Source of the DNA: Fundicoccus_A sp052115865
GTDB taxonomy: Bacteria > Bacillota > Bacilli > Lactobacillales > Aerococcaceae
Direction of reading: 5' to 3'
Length of the DNA: 64,000 nt
Assembly (NCBI RefSeq): GCF_052115865.1
Contig: NZ_JBQKME010000006.1
Span: forward strand, 62,001-126,000
Shown: in pieces, positions 17,491 through 24,843 of the stretch
Layout: the number at the start of each line of letters is the position of its first letter
Numbering within the stretch: position 1 is the first letter of the stretch
Made by a program: the position numbers and the translations under genes
Notes under the pieces: model-generated
Told to the model about the DNA's origin: nothing
Seen by the model: only the letters and a program-made list of their open reading frames with translations
The model's database searches: none

Positions 17491-17726
17491 TTCCAAACAC
17501 ACTATAGAGAAATCAAAAAGCTATAACACGCTCACTAAAGTAAGCAAAACCCGAGCAAAATCCAATCAACATATCATCGAAAATGAATGACACCACTCAG
17601 AATCTATACTCACATCATGACCTTAACGAACTTTAATTAGCAACATCCATTTACCAATGGATATAACGTATCTTATGTACCTCTTTGTGTTATATTTATT
17701 AAAACGATTAGTTTGGAGTGGTGAAG

Positions 17727-18482
17727 ATGGACTATACAAAAATTAATGCGAAGACCATTGATGAGTGGGTTGAAGATGGCTGGCAATGGGGCATTCCAAT
17801 TAGCCGAGAAGAATTTGCCAAAGCAAAAGAAGGCCAGTGGGAAATGGTGTTAACCCCTACGAAGCCAGTCCCTAAAGAGTGGTTTCCACACGATTTAAAA
17901 GGCAAAAAAGTGTTAGGTTTGGCTTCAGGTGGAGGTCAACAAATGCCGATTTTTGCTGCTTTAGGGGCTGAGTGTACGGTCTTAGATTATGCAACGAAAC
18001 AAATTGAAAGTGAAAAAATGGTGGCAGAGCGAGAAGGCTATCAAATGGAGATGATTCAAGCAGATATGACGCAAGCTCTACCTTTTGAAGATGAAAGTTT
18101 TGACTTAATTTTTCATCCTGTTTCGAATGTTTATGTTGAAGATGTTTTATCGATTTGGAAAGAATGTTACCGTGTATTAGAGCCAGGCGGTCGTTTGCTT
18201 TCCGACTTAGATAATGGTATTAATTTTCTGTTTGATCCAGATGACGAGACGACGATTAAGTATAGTTTGCCATTTAATCCCTTAAAAAATCCTGAGCAAT
18301 TAAAAATGCTGGAAGCAACGCATTCCGGGATTCAATTTTCACATACCATAGAAGACCAAATTAGAGGTCAATTACAAGCTGGTTTTCGACTGCAAGATAT
18401 TTATGAAGACACAAATGGAGAAGGTTTCCTTCATGAACAAGGTATTCCATCTTTTTGGGCGAGCCTCGCGATAAAAGAATAG
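17727..18482 (+). CDS. Class I SAM-dependent methyltransferase
   Basis: 251 residues. Motif I is KVLGLASGGGQQ (about residues 58-70), followed by an acidic ribose-binding residue in CTVLDYA and the motif DESFDLIFHPVSNVYVED; motif III is VLEPGGRLL. This is the UbiE/Methyltransf_11 type; the acceptor is unknown. The start is ATG 17727, 8 bases from TTTGGAG; two upstream in-frame GTGs overlap that site. It probably shares a transcript with the DNPH1-like gene 33 bases downstream. Confidence 0.85.
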   Translation: MDYTKINAKTIDEWVEDGWQWGIPISREEFAKAKEGQWEMVLTPTKPVPKEWFPHDLKGKKVLGLASGGGQQMPIFAALGAECTVLDYATKQIESEKMVAEREGYQMEMIQADMTQALPFEDESFDLIFHPVSNVYVEDVLSIWKECYRVLEPGGRLLSDLDNGINFLFDPDDETTIKYSLPFNPLKNPEQLKMLEATHSGIQFSHTIEDQIRGQLQAGFRLQDIYEDTNGEGFLHEQGIPSFWASLAIKE

Positions 18483-18515
18483 GTAGAGATATTTATTAGA
18501 GGAAGGGGAAATATA

Positions 18516-18926
18516 ATGAAAATTTATTTTGCAGCATCGATTCGTGGCGGTAGGCAAGATGCGGAATTATATAAGGAATTGATTGCGTTTTTGAAGGAAG
18601 ACCATCAAGTGTTGACTGAGCATATTGGAGACAATTTAGTGACAGATGAGGGCGAAAAAAATCTGTCGGATAAAGAGATTCGTGATCGGGATATTGCTTG
18701 GATTGTTGAAAGTGATGTGATGATTGCGGAGACAACGCGTCCTTCGTTGGGCGTTGGTTATGAGTTGGCTTATGCAGAATTTTTACAAAAACCGGTCATT
18801 ATTTTGCACCGGCAGGAAGTGAGTCCGCTGTCCGCCATGATTGCTGGAACAGATTATTTTGATAAAATATTTTATTATTCTAACTTTGATGAAGCTGTAA
18901 AAATTTTAGAAAGTGAGCTAACCTGA
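18516..18926 (+). CDS. Nucleoside 2-deoxyribosyltransferase/DNPH1-like hydrolase
   Basis: 136 residues. The opening MKIYFAASIRGGRQD is the phosphate-binding signature of 2'-deoxynucleoside 5'-phosphate N-hydrolases (DNPH1/Rcl); the catalytic Glu is expected in the GVGYELAYAE stretch, with Asp in SDVMIAETT. It would release bases from deoxynucleoside monophosphates, a nucleotide-pool cleaning role. A near copy of the dispersed motif (18483-18495, reversed) sits immediately upstream of its GGAAGGGG ribosome site. Its stop overlaps the ATG of the degraded gene after it. Confidence 0.8.
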   Translation: MKIYFAASIRGGRQDAELYKELIAFLKEDHQVLTEHIGDNLVTDEGEKNLSDKEIRDRDIAWIVESDVMIAETTRPSLGVGYELAYAEFLQKPVIILHRQEVSPLSAMIAGTDYFDKIFYYSNFDEAVKILESELT

Positions 18927-19216
18927 TGAAATACCAATGGCGAAGACCACGCCAACCGCATCGCTGCCTTATATCCGATTGCCTACAATTTGCGGTTGAA
19001 GTTAAAGCGCGCCGAAATTGGTTCTGAACCTTTTGAATCCACGGTTTACCCACTCGAAGACCTATGGACGCTCGAGCATTACGACCCGGGCCAACCCATC
19101 GACAAAATCATGATCAGACAACCCCATCCAATAAATATCACTGATTTTAAACAAGCTGTAGTGGCATCACAAAAGAAAAGCCGAACCTGCTATACGAAGA
19201 AGTGCAGTTGAAAGCT
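18926..19216 (+). pseudogene. Degraded GyrI-like domain gene
   Basis: It begins MKYQWR, the usual start of this family, then jumps to another frame reading NGEDHANRIAALYPIAYNL ... PFESTVYPLEDLWTLEHYD ... DKIMIRQPHPI. That is the C-terminal half of GyrI-like small-molecule-binding proteins. A second shift near 19180 is needed to read KPNLLYEEVQLKASG. So it has one large internal deletion of roughly 40 codons and a single-base frameshift. A one-mismatch copy of the dispersed motif (19132-19144) lies inside it, and the bases before that copy are strikingly C-rich. Confidence 0.65.
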
Positions 19217-19480
19217 AGTGGGATAGTCATTCCACCGTCAATTCACAAACACTTAAGGAAGCAAAATTTTCACCTTGATGAAGTGGGCATGTCAAATGCT
19301 CAAGTCTTATTGTTTGATGACTATGTGTTGAAAATAACCGACTTGGCCGATGAAGAAGGAGGAAAAGAACGAGTGATGATGCGCTTGTTAGCTGATCAAT
19401 TGCCGGTTCCGACTATTATTGAAGTAGAAGAAGCGGAAGGGCAGAGATTTTTGTTGATCCGCTCGTTTGAAAGTGGTATT
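19202..19480 (+). pseudogene. Truncated aminoglycoside-phosphotransferase-like gene
   Basis: About 90 codons match the N-lobe pattern of APH(3')-type kinases: VGMSNAQVLLFDDYVLKITDLADEEGGKERVMMRLLADQLPVPTIIEV. The lysine in LKITD corresponds to the ATP-binding lysine. The catalytic loop (HGDxxxxN) and the rest are absent: from FLLIRSFESG onward the reading frame runs straight into tandem array C. It cannot make a functional kinase. It overlaps the end of the GyrI-like remnant. Confidence 0.7.
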
Positions 19481-20055
19481 TCATCCGAGCGCCGTTGTTT
19501 CCCTCGTTTGAAAGTGGTATTTCATCCGAGCGCCGTTGTTTCCCTCGTTTGAAAGTGGTATTTCATCCAATCGCCGCTGGTTCCCTCGGATAAAAAGTGT
19601 GTTTCATCCGAGCGCGTTTGTCTCCCTCGGATAAAAAGTGTGTTTCATCCGAGCGCGTTTGTCTCCCTCGGATAAAAAGTGTGTTTCATCCGAGCGCGTT
19701 TGTCTCCCTCGGATGAAAAGTGTGTTTCATCCGAGCGCTGTTGTTTCCCTCGGATGAAAAGAGTGTTTCATCCGAGCGCGTTTGTCTCCCTCGGATGAAA
19801 AGTGTGTTTCATCCGAGCGCGTTTGTCTCCCTCGGATGAAAAGTGCGTTTCATCCGAGCGCTGCTGTTTCGCTCGGATGAAAGTAGAGTTTCATCCGATC
19901 GCGTTTGTCTCCCTCGGATGAAAAGTGCGTTTCATCCGAGCGCGTTTGTCTCCCTCGGATGAAAAGTGTGTTTCATCCGAGCGCGGTTGATCCGCTCGTT
20001 TGAAAATGATATTTCATCCGATCGCGGTTGTCTCCCTCGTTCGAAAGTGATATTG
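19460..20055. repeat. 41-bp tandem array C (14 units)
   Basis: TCATCCGA or a close variant starts at 19481 and then every 41 bases without exception (19522, 19563, 19604 ... 19973, 20014). Each typical unit has inverted arms TCATCCGAG and CTCGGATGA separated by 12 bases, then a spacer AAAAGTGTGTT. Outer units are more diverged (TTTGA in place of GGATGA), the usual pattern of expansion from the middle. The array replaces the C-terminus of the phosphotransferase remnant. The remainder of the gap to 20147 holds only a terminator. Confidence 0.9.
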
Positions 20056-20100
20056 ATTTGAAAAAATAAGTCTGGAATAAAAGGTTTCAGCTAGCTAAAA

Positions 20101-20142
20101 AAACAGAAATCACTCTTTCATTTATGAGTGATTTCTGTTTCT
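20101..20142. terminator. Bidirectional terminator
   Basis: Perfect 15-bp arms (20101-20115 and 20126-20140) flanked by A runs on the left and T runs on the right; it ends the minus-strand regulator gene and blocks + strand transcription from the array. Confidence 0.85.
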
Positions 20143-20147
20143 GTTTT

Positions 20148-21071
20148 TTATACCTTACTCCCCTCCACCTCCGAATAATACATCTTATACAAAATATGCT
20201 GCGGGAAATTGCCAAACTGTTTACCAAAAATAGTTAATCCGCCACCATAATCACTTTCTTCAACAGCAATCCGTATGGTAATCAGACCATCATCAAAATT
20301 CAAATCATCTAAAGTAATACTCGAAAGACTTTCGCTATCCACTAATGATTCATGGGGGGTAATCCGTAAGGTTTTCATCAAGCCGTATTGGCTATTACGG
20401 TCCGGCCACCAGTCGGGATTCAGTTTGCCACGGACATCGGAATAATTACCGCGGATCGTCCAATTGCCAATGTAGACATCGTTGATATAGAAACCGACTT
20501 GTGATGGCCAATTGTTATTCGAAACAGGAAATTCGGAAGCAATCTCGAGTGATATTTCTAATAATTCTGGTTTTTGCGATGAGACATCTAAATAGTTTGG
20601 AATTTTATATTCGAAAAAGCCAGAGGTAATCCAAATAATTTGTGCTTCCATCCGCTGAGGGTTCATAAAATGTTTTGGTTCATCCAAAATACCAATATAA
20701 TTTGTCGAAGTAGCTAATCCGCAAGTAGGCGTTGCTTCATAATCCGTAAAATGCCCAACTGGAATACTTTCTTGGTATACTTTAAAGGTTGGGAAAACAA
20801 GACCAGGGAAGCGGACATAGAGTTCATCAATCGCCAATCGACAAATTTTTTGTGTGCCTGATTGCGCTGCCTCAACGCGCGTTCGAATGATGCCAACATC
20901 TTCTAATTGTTTAATATGTCGTGTCACAATGCCGCTCGACAAATATAATTTCTCGGCAATATCTTTAATATTATATTCTCCAATAGCTAACAAATTGATA
21001 ATGCGTAAACGTGATTCGCTAGCTAAAGCTTCTAAAACCGGTAAATGTTCTAAGCTTGTATCAATTTCCAA
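20148..21071 (-). CDS. ArsR-type regulator with C-terminal ligand domain
   Basis: 307 residues. Residues 1-75 are a winged helix of ArsR type (LEALASESRLRIINLLAIGEYNIKDIAEKLYLSSGIVTRHIKQLEDVGII). The C-terminal 200 residues are beta-rich with many aromatics (INDVYIGNWTIRG, NPDWWPDRNSQYG), suggesting a carbohydrate-sensing domain. No metal-binding cysteine cluster is seen. It is divergent from the sugar ABC and glycosidase genes and is the likely local repressor. A perfect inverted repeat lies 22 bases upstream of its start and a close relative sits in the leader of the divergent operon. Confidence 0.8.
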   Translation of the reverse strand: MEIDTSLEHLPVLEALASESRLRIINLLAIGEYNIKDIAEKLYLSSGIVTRHIKQLEDVGIIRTRVEAAQSGTQKICRLAIDELYVRFPGLVFPTFKVYQESIPVGHFTDYEATPTCGLATSTNYIGILDEPKHFMNPQRMEAQIIWITSGFFEYKIPNYLDVSSQKPELLEISLEIASEFPVSNNNWPSQVGFYINDVYIGNWTIRGNYSDVRGKLNPDWWPDRNSQYGLMKTLRITPHESLVDSESLSSITLDDLNFDDGLITIRIAVEESDYGGGLTIFGKQFGNFPQHILYKMYYSEVEGSKV

Positions 21072-21092
21072 TTAAAAGAACCTCCTCACATG

Positions 21093-21110
21093 ATTTACTT
21101 TTAAGTAAAT
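21093..21110. promoter_or_regulatory. Operator candidate 1 of the sugar locus
   Basis: ATTTACTT-TT-AAGTAAAT, a perfect inverted repeat immediately upstream of the regulator gene. Its core TTTACTT-N2-AAGTAAA recurs with one mismatch at 21251-21266. Confidence 0.6.
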
Positions 21111-21178
21111 TATAGCACAACAAAGCAGTCATAGAAACTACTCAATTGCTTCTTGTGTAAACATAGGACTCACAACAT

Positions 21179-21192
21179 AGAAAGCGATTGCA
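21179..21192. promoter_or_regulatory. Catabolite-responsive element candidate
   Basis: AGAAAGCGATTGCA agrees with the CcpA consensus TGNAANCGNTNNCA except at the first base. It overlaps the -35 box of the putative promoter for the binding-protein operon, a position giving glucose repression. Confidence 0.6.
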
Positions 21193-21216
21193 AACAATAA
21201 TCTTACGTATTATACT
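21188..21216 (+). promoter_or_regulatory. Promoter of the sugar uptake operon
   Basis: -35 TTGCAA (21188-21193), 17-base spacer, -10 TATACT (21211-21216), followed by a leader of about 130 bases containing operator candidate 2. Confidence 0.6.
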
Positions 21217-21250
21217 TATATATAGAAAAGGCTTTATTAAGCGCATTTGC

Positions 21251-21266
21251 TTTACTTATAAGTCAA
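21251..21266. promoter_or_regulatory. Operator candidate 2 of the sugar locus
   Basis: TTTACTTATAAGTCAA, the same dyad as operator 1 with one mismatch, located just downstream of the predicted transcription start where a bound repressor would block elongation. Confidence 0.55.
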
Positions 21267-21354
21267 TCGTTAAGGAAGGAGGCTGCGTTATCGGTAGGTG
21301 ATGTCCATTGTTAGGTCGAAATAGAGTTATTTATTTAAAAAAGGAGAAATAATA

Positions 21355-22590
21355 ATGAAGAAAAAATTAAGTCTTTTAGCTTTAGCATCTCTAGCTCTTT
21401 CTGTTGTACCTTTTGCGAGTACACAAACAGTTGATGCGCAAGAAAATGTTATTACTGTATGGAGTGGGGTAACGGGACCAGATGGGGAATTGATCCGTCA
21501 AAACATCGAAGAATATAACGCAACAAATCCAGAGTTTCCGGTTGAATTGTTAGCTATGGAAGGTGCCACTTTAAACCAACGTTTAGTAACAGCAACACGT
21601 TCACGTGAAGGTATTCCTGACCTTGCGCTGGTAGCATCTGAAACGGTCACACAATATGTTGGACAAGGCCTATTAGAATCATGGGATACATTTATTGAAG
21701 GAACAGAAGTTAATGCTGAGAATTATTTAGAAGAGGCATGGACAGTTGGTACGGTTGATGACTCACAATATGGTTTACCAACAACCATGGGTACTTGGGT
21801 GATGTACTACAACCAAGATTTAGTGGATCAGTATGTTCCTGGTGCAACGGATGATGGTATTGTGACGTATGAAGAAATTGAAACAGCGGGTGAATTAGCG
21901 AAAGAAGACGGCGTTTATGCATATGGACTTGGTTGGCCAATGCAAAACTTTAACAACCTTTACTTACAAATGGGTGGAACATTCGCAGACGAAAATGGCG
22001 TTATTAACATTAATAACGAAACGGCCGCTGCTACCATTGAACAATTCAAGAGTATGTACGAAGCAGGTTACACAACCGGTAATGGTATCGATACGGTTGC
22101 TGAATTTATGAATGGTAATGTTATTTTCTTGCCAGAAGGTACTTGGATGTTAAGTCAAATGGAAGATATTACAGACTTTGAATGGGGTCAAACCTTTACA
22201 CCGCAATGGGATGCAGAAAACATTGTTCAAGCAAGTGGGGCTTCACAATTTGTTATGTTCCTAGACCAAAATCGTCCAGATGAGCGTCGTGAAGCAGCCG
22301 TTCAATTTGTGGATTGGTTAAGAACAAATCAATTAACATGGTTGAAATCTGGTGAAAACACTGCCTCATTAGCTATGTTAGAAAACGAAGAATATTTAGC
22401 AATGCCTCAATCATTCTTAATTAAAACGCCAGAAGCACGTGAAGCCATTACAATCATTACTGATGAAGGTTCATCACATGTGTTTGGTGAAATTGATGCA
22501 ACTGCTTGGGATATGTTTGAAGGTAATGTTGATATTATGGAACAACTTAACCAAATTCAACAAACCGTTAACGACATTATGGGTTACTAA
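21355..22590 (+). CDS. Sugar ABC transporter substrate-binding protein, no lipobox
   Basis: 411 residues of the extracellular solute-binding family 1. A normal Sec signal peptide ends near Ala28 (TVDA-QENV). The mature part has the family's WSGVTGPDGELIRQNIEEYN opening and LPTTMGTWVMYYNQDL hinge. There is no cysteine anywhere in the protein, so it cannot be lipid-anchored as Gram-positive binding proteins normally are; it must be secreted, held by its uncleaved signal helix, or bound otherwise. It delivers an oligosaccharide to the two permeases downstream. AAAGGAGAAAT precedes ATG. Confidence 0.9.
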   Translation: MKKKLSLLALASLALSVVPFASTQTVDAQENVITVWSGVTGPDGELIRQNIEEYNATNPEFPVELLAMEGATLNQRLVTATRSREGIPDLALVASETVTQYVGQGLLESWDTFIEGTEVNAENYLEEAWTVGTVDDSQYGLPTTMGTWVMYYNQDLVDQYVPGATDDGIVTYEEIETAGELAKEDGVYAYGLGWPMQNFNNLYLQMGGTFADENGVININNETAAATIEQFKSMYEAGYTTGNGIDTVAEFMNGNVIFLPEGTWMLSQMEDITDFEWGQTFTPQWDAENIVQASGASQFVMFLDQNRPDERREAAVQFVDWLRTNQLTWLKSGENTASLAMLENEEYLAMPQSFLIKTPEAREAITIITDEGSSHVFGEIDATAWDMFEGNVDIMEQLNQIQQTVNDIMGY

Positions 22591-22612
22591 AATAAACTAA
22601 GAATAAAACAAG

Positions 22613-22635
22613 AGGAGGATGTCAATCCTCCTTTT
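22613..22635 (+). terminator. Intercistronic hairpin after the binding-protein gene
   Basis: AGGAGGA/TCCTCCT arms with a 6-base loop and four Ts. Such a weak terminator or stabilising stem between binding protein and permease genes would give more binding protein than permease. Confidence 0.6.
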
Positions 22636-22655
22636 AATTAAAAGGGTGGGTAATT

Positions 22656-23561
22656 TTGGAAAATACACAAGCAAATCCAAATCTTAAAAAACGTAAAAAA
22701 CTCAATTTCCAGCCAGCCTTATTTGTTGGACCGCATCTCATCATCTTTTTGATTTTTACTTTAATCCCGTTTGTTTATGGGATTTATATTGCATTTACTG
22801 ATTGGGATCTATTTACAGATCCGGTCTTTGTTGGATTCAAGAATTTTACAACAATCTTATTCGATCAAGATTCTAGTTTTTATCGTCAATTTTGGAATGG
22901 TTTAGGTAATACTTTCTTCTTTGTTCTTATTACGGTTCCGTTTTGTATACTCGTGCCATTATTTTTAGCAACAATTTTAAATACACGACCAAAACTCCAT
23001 CGATTATTCCAATCAATTTTCTATGTTCCTTCATTATTTGCGATATCTGCGGTTATGATAATTTGGCAGTTTTTACTGAGTATTTCATATGGACCGATCA
23101 ATGAAATCTTTGGAATAAATATCAACTTATTAAGCACACAGCCTTACGCTTGGATAGCTTTAGTTGTTGTAACCGTCTGGTGGACGATTGGGGGTAACTT
23201 AGTTATTTACCAAGCCGCTATTAACGGGGTATCAACTGATATGCTGGAAGCGGCTGAGTTAGATGGCGCCAATGCCTTTCAAAAATTGTTCAAAGTGGTC
23301 GTACCAAGTATTCGTTTCCAGATTTTATATACAACGATTACGACTACGATTGCGCAATTTAATGTTTATGGTCAACCGCTGATGTTAACGGGTGGTGGTC
23401 CTAACCGTTCAACGGAAGTGCTTATTATGAATGTGCAGCAAAATGCCTTTGGGGCAGGGATGTCAAGAGCTGGGATTGCCTCAGCAATGGCCGTCATGTT
23501 AGGCCTATGTATTATGGCGGTTTCTGTCATTCAATTTTTCATCATGAGAAAACAAGATTAG
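22656..23561 (+). CDS. Sugar ABC transporter permease (MalF/UgpA type)
   Basis: 301 residues with six predicted membrane helices. The cytoplasmic coupling loop is EAAELDGANAFQKLFKVVVPSI, the EAA motif that docks the ATPase. The start is TTG 22656, preceded by AAGGGTGGG; no ATG fits. It pairs with the second permease 15 bases downstream. No ATP-binding subunit is encoded in this locus, so a shared MsmK-type ATPase elsewhere is expected (inference). Confidence 0.93.
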   Translation: MENTQANPNLKKRKKLNFQPALFVGPHLIIFLIFTLIPFVYGIYIAFTDWDLFTDPVFVGFKNFTTILFDQDSSFYRQFWNGLGNTFFFVLITVPFCILVPLFLATILNTRPKLHRLFQSIFYVPSLFAISAVMIIWQFLLSISYGPINEIFGININLLSTQPYAWIALVVVTVWWTIGGNLVIYQAAINGVSTDMLEAAELDGANAFQKLFKVVVPSIRFQILYTTITTTIAQFNVYGQPLMLTGGGPNRSTEVLIMNVQQNAFGAGMSRAGIASAMAVMLGLCIMAVSVIQFFIMRKQD

Positions 23562-23576
23562 GAGGCTGGTGTCAAA

Positions 23577-24419
23577 ATGAAAAAGAAAAAATTATCTATT
23601 TGGAGAATCTTGACCTATGCCGTCTTAATCCTGGCCGCATTAGCTTGGTCATACCCAATTCTTTGGGGGATCTTTACGTCATTTAAATCGGAAGCTGAAA
23701 TTCGTCAATTAGGCTATAGCTTCTTGCCAATTAATTGGACAATTGAAAATTATCAAGAAATTTTATTTGAAAATCCTTCCACCCCTATTTTAAGCTGGTT
23801 TACCAACTCGCTGATTGTAGCGGTAGGACATGTGGCTTTAGTCTTAGTGGTAACATCTCTTGCTGCCTATGGCTATGCCCGTATGGACTTTAAGGGAAAA
23901 GATGTCTTGTTTTCATTTTTACTAGCATCCATGATGTTCCCAGGAATCGTTAACTTAATCCCATTGTATGACATCGTTCAACAGTTAGGTTGGTTAAATA
24001 ACAAATTAGCCTTAATTGTGCCAGGTGCCGGAAGTGTTGGGAATGTCTTTTTAGTAAGGCAATTCGCATTAAATATCCCTAAATCCTTTGATGAGTCAGC
24101 GCGAATCGACGGAGCTAATGATTTTCAAATATTTACAAGTATTATTTTGCCGATTTTAAAACCTGTCTTAATCGTAACCGCTTTGTTCTCATTTACCGGT
24201 TCATGGAATGACTTCTTATGGCCATCCATTGTGATGAGTGGCTTAGATGATCTAACCATCACTCCTGGACTACAGTTGCTGCAAGGGCAATACCGTACCT
24301 ATCCTGGACTAGGAGCAGCAGGAGCGGTTATGGCAATCATACCGACGGTATTACTTTATGTGTTTGCGCAAAAATACTTTATGGAATCACTCACACTTGA
24401 AGCAGGACTAAAAGGTTAG
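23577..24419 (+). CDS. Sugar ABC transporter permease (MalG type)
   Basis: 280 residues, six membrane helices, with the EAA-type loop ESARIDGANDFQIFTSIILPIL and the FTGSWNDFLWP stretch typical of MalG/AraQ-like permeases. AGGAGGCTGG precedes ATG. It forms the second half of the channel with the upstream MalF-type protein. The next gene begins 12 bases later. Confidence 0.93.
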   Translation: MKKKKLSIWRILTYAVLILAALAWSYPILWGIFTSFKSEAEIRQLGYSFLPINWTIENYQEILFENPSTPILSWFTNSLIVAVGHVALVLVVTSLAAYGYARMDFKGKDVLFSFLLASMMFPGIVNLIPLYDIVQQLGWLNNKLALIVPGAGSVGNVFLVRQFALNIPKSFDESARIDGANDFQIFTSIILPILKPVLIVTALFSFTGSWNDFLWPSIVMSGLDDLTITPGLQLLQGQYRTYPGLGAAGAVMAIIPTVLLYVFAQKYFMESLTLEAGLKG

Positions 24420-24431
24420 AGGTGAAACATT

Positions 24432-24809
24432 ATGAGTCGCAAACTCGAACGCATCATTATCTATATCGCAAGTATTTGGCAAATAATTACCGGAGCAATT
24501 ACGGCCGGTATTTATTTATTTAATTTAGAGTCGACCTTTCTAGGCGCCAATTCAGCCCTATCGACTTTTGGGAATTTTGTGTTTATCTATGGCATGGCTT
24601 ACGTTACTATAGGGATTATTAATGCTATTTTCGCTAATAAATATCTGGAAGATGGCAGTATTCTAAAAGTGATGTTGTATTTTTGGATCGGACAGATTGT
24701 CGTATTTCTGTTGTTGGTGGATTATGTCAGTTTAATGTTATTGATTTTAGCTACCACCATCGCCTTTGCGAAAAATAAATCCATAAAAATGCAACATTCA
24801 ATTAAATAA
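24432..24809 (+). CDS. Four-helix membrane protein in sugar operon
   Basis: 125 residues with four hydrophobic segments (about residues 9-28, 45-66, 79-97, 98-112) and a basic C-terminus. I do not recognise the family. Its tight placement between the permease and the GH2 gene, and GAGGTG ribosome site, say it is part of the operon. It could assist the transporter or be an unrelated passenger. No enzyme motif is visible. Confidence 0.7.
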   Translation: MSRKLERIIIYIASIWQIITGAITAGIYLFNLESTFLGANSALSTFGNFVFIYGMAYVTIGIINAIFANKYLEDGSILKVMLYFWIGQIVVFLLLVDYVSLMLLILATTIAFAKNKSIKMQHSIK

Positions 24810-24843
24810 CACACATAATAATGTAACTTGAGGAGCAGTTTGT

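Noticed and set aside
16939..17500. Several overlapping frames in array B as genes
   Set aside because: Periodic 14-residue products in both strands arise from the 42-bp repeat; no start signals.
19460..20055. CRISPR array
   Set aside because: The whole 41-bp unit is conserved, including the part that would be spacer; no variable spacers and no cas genes.
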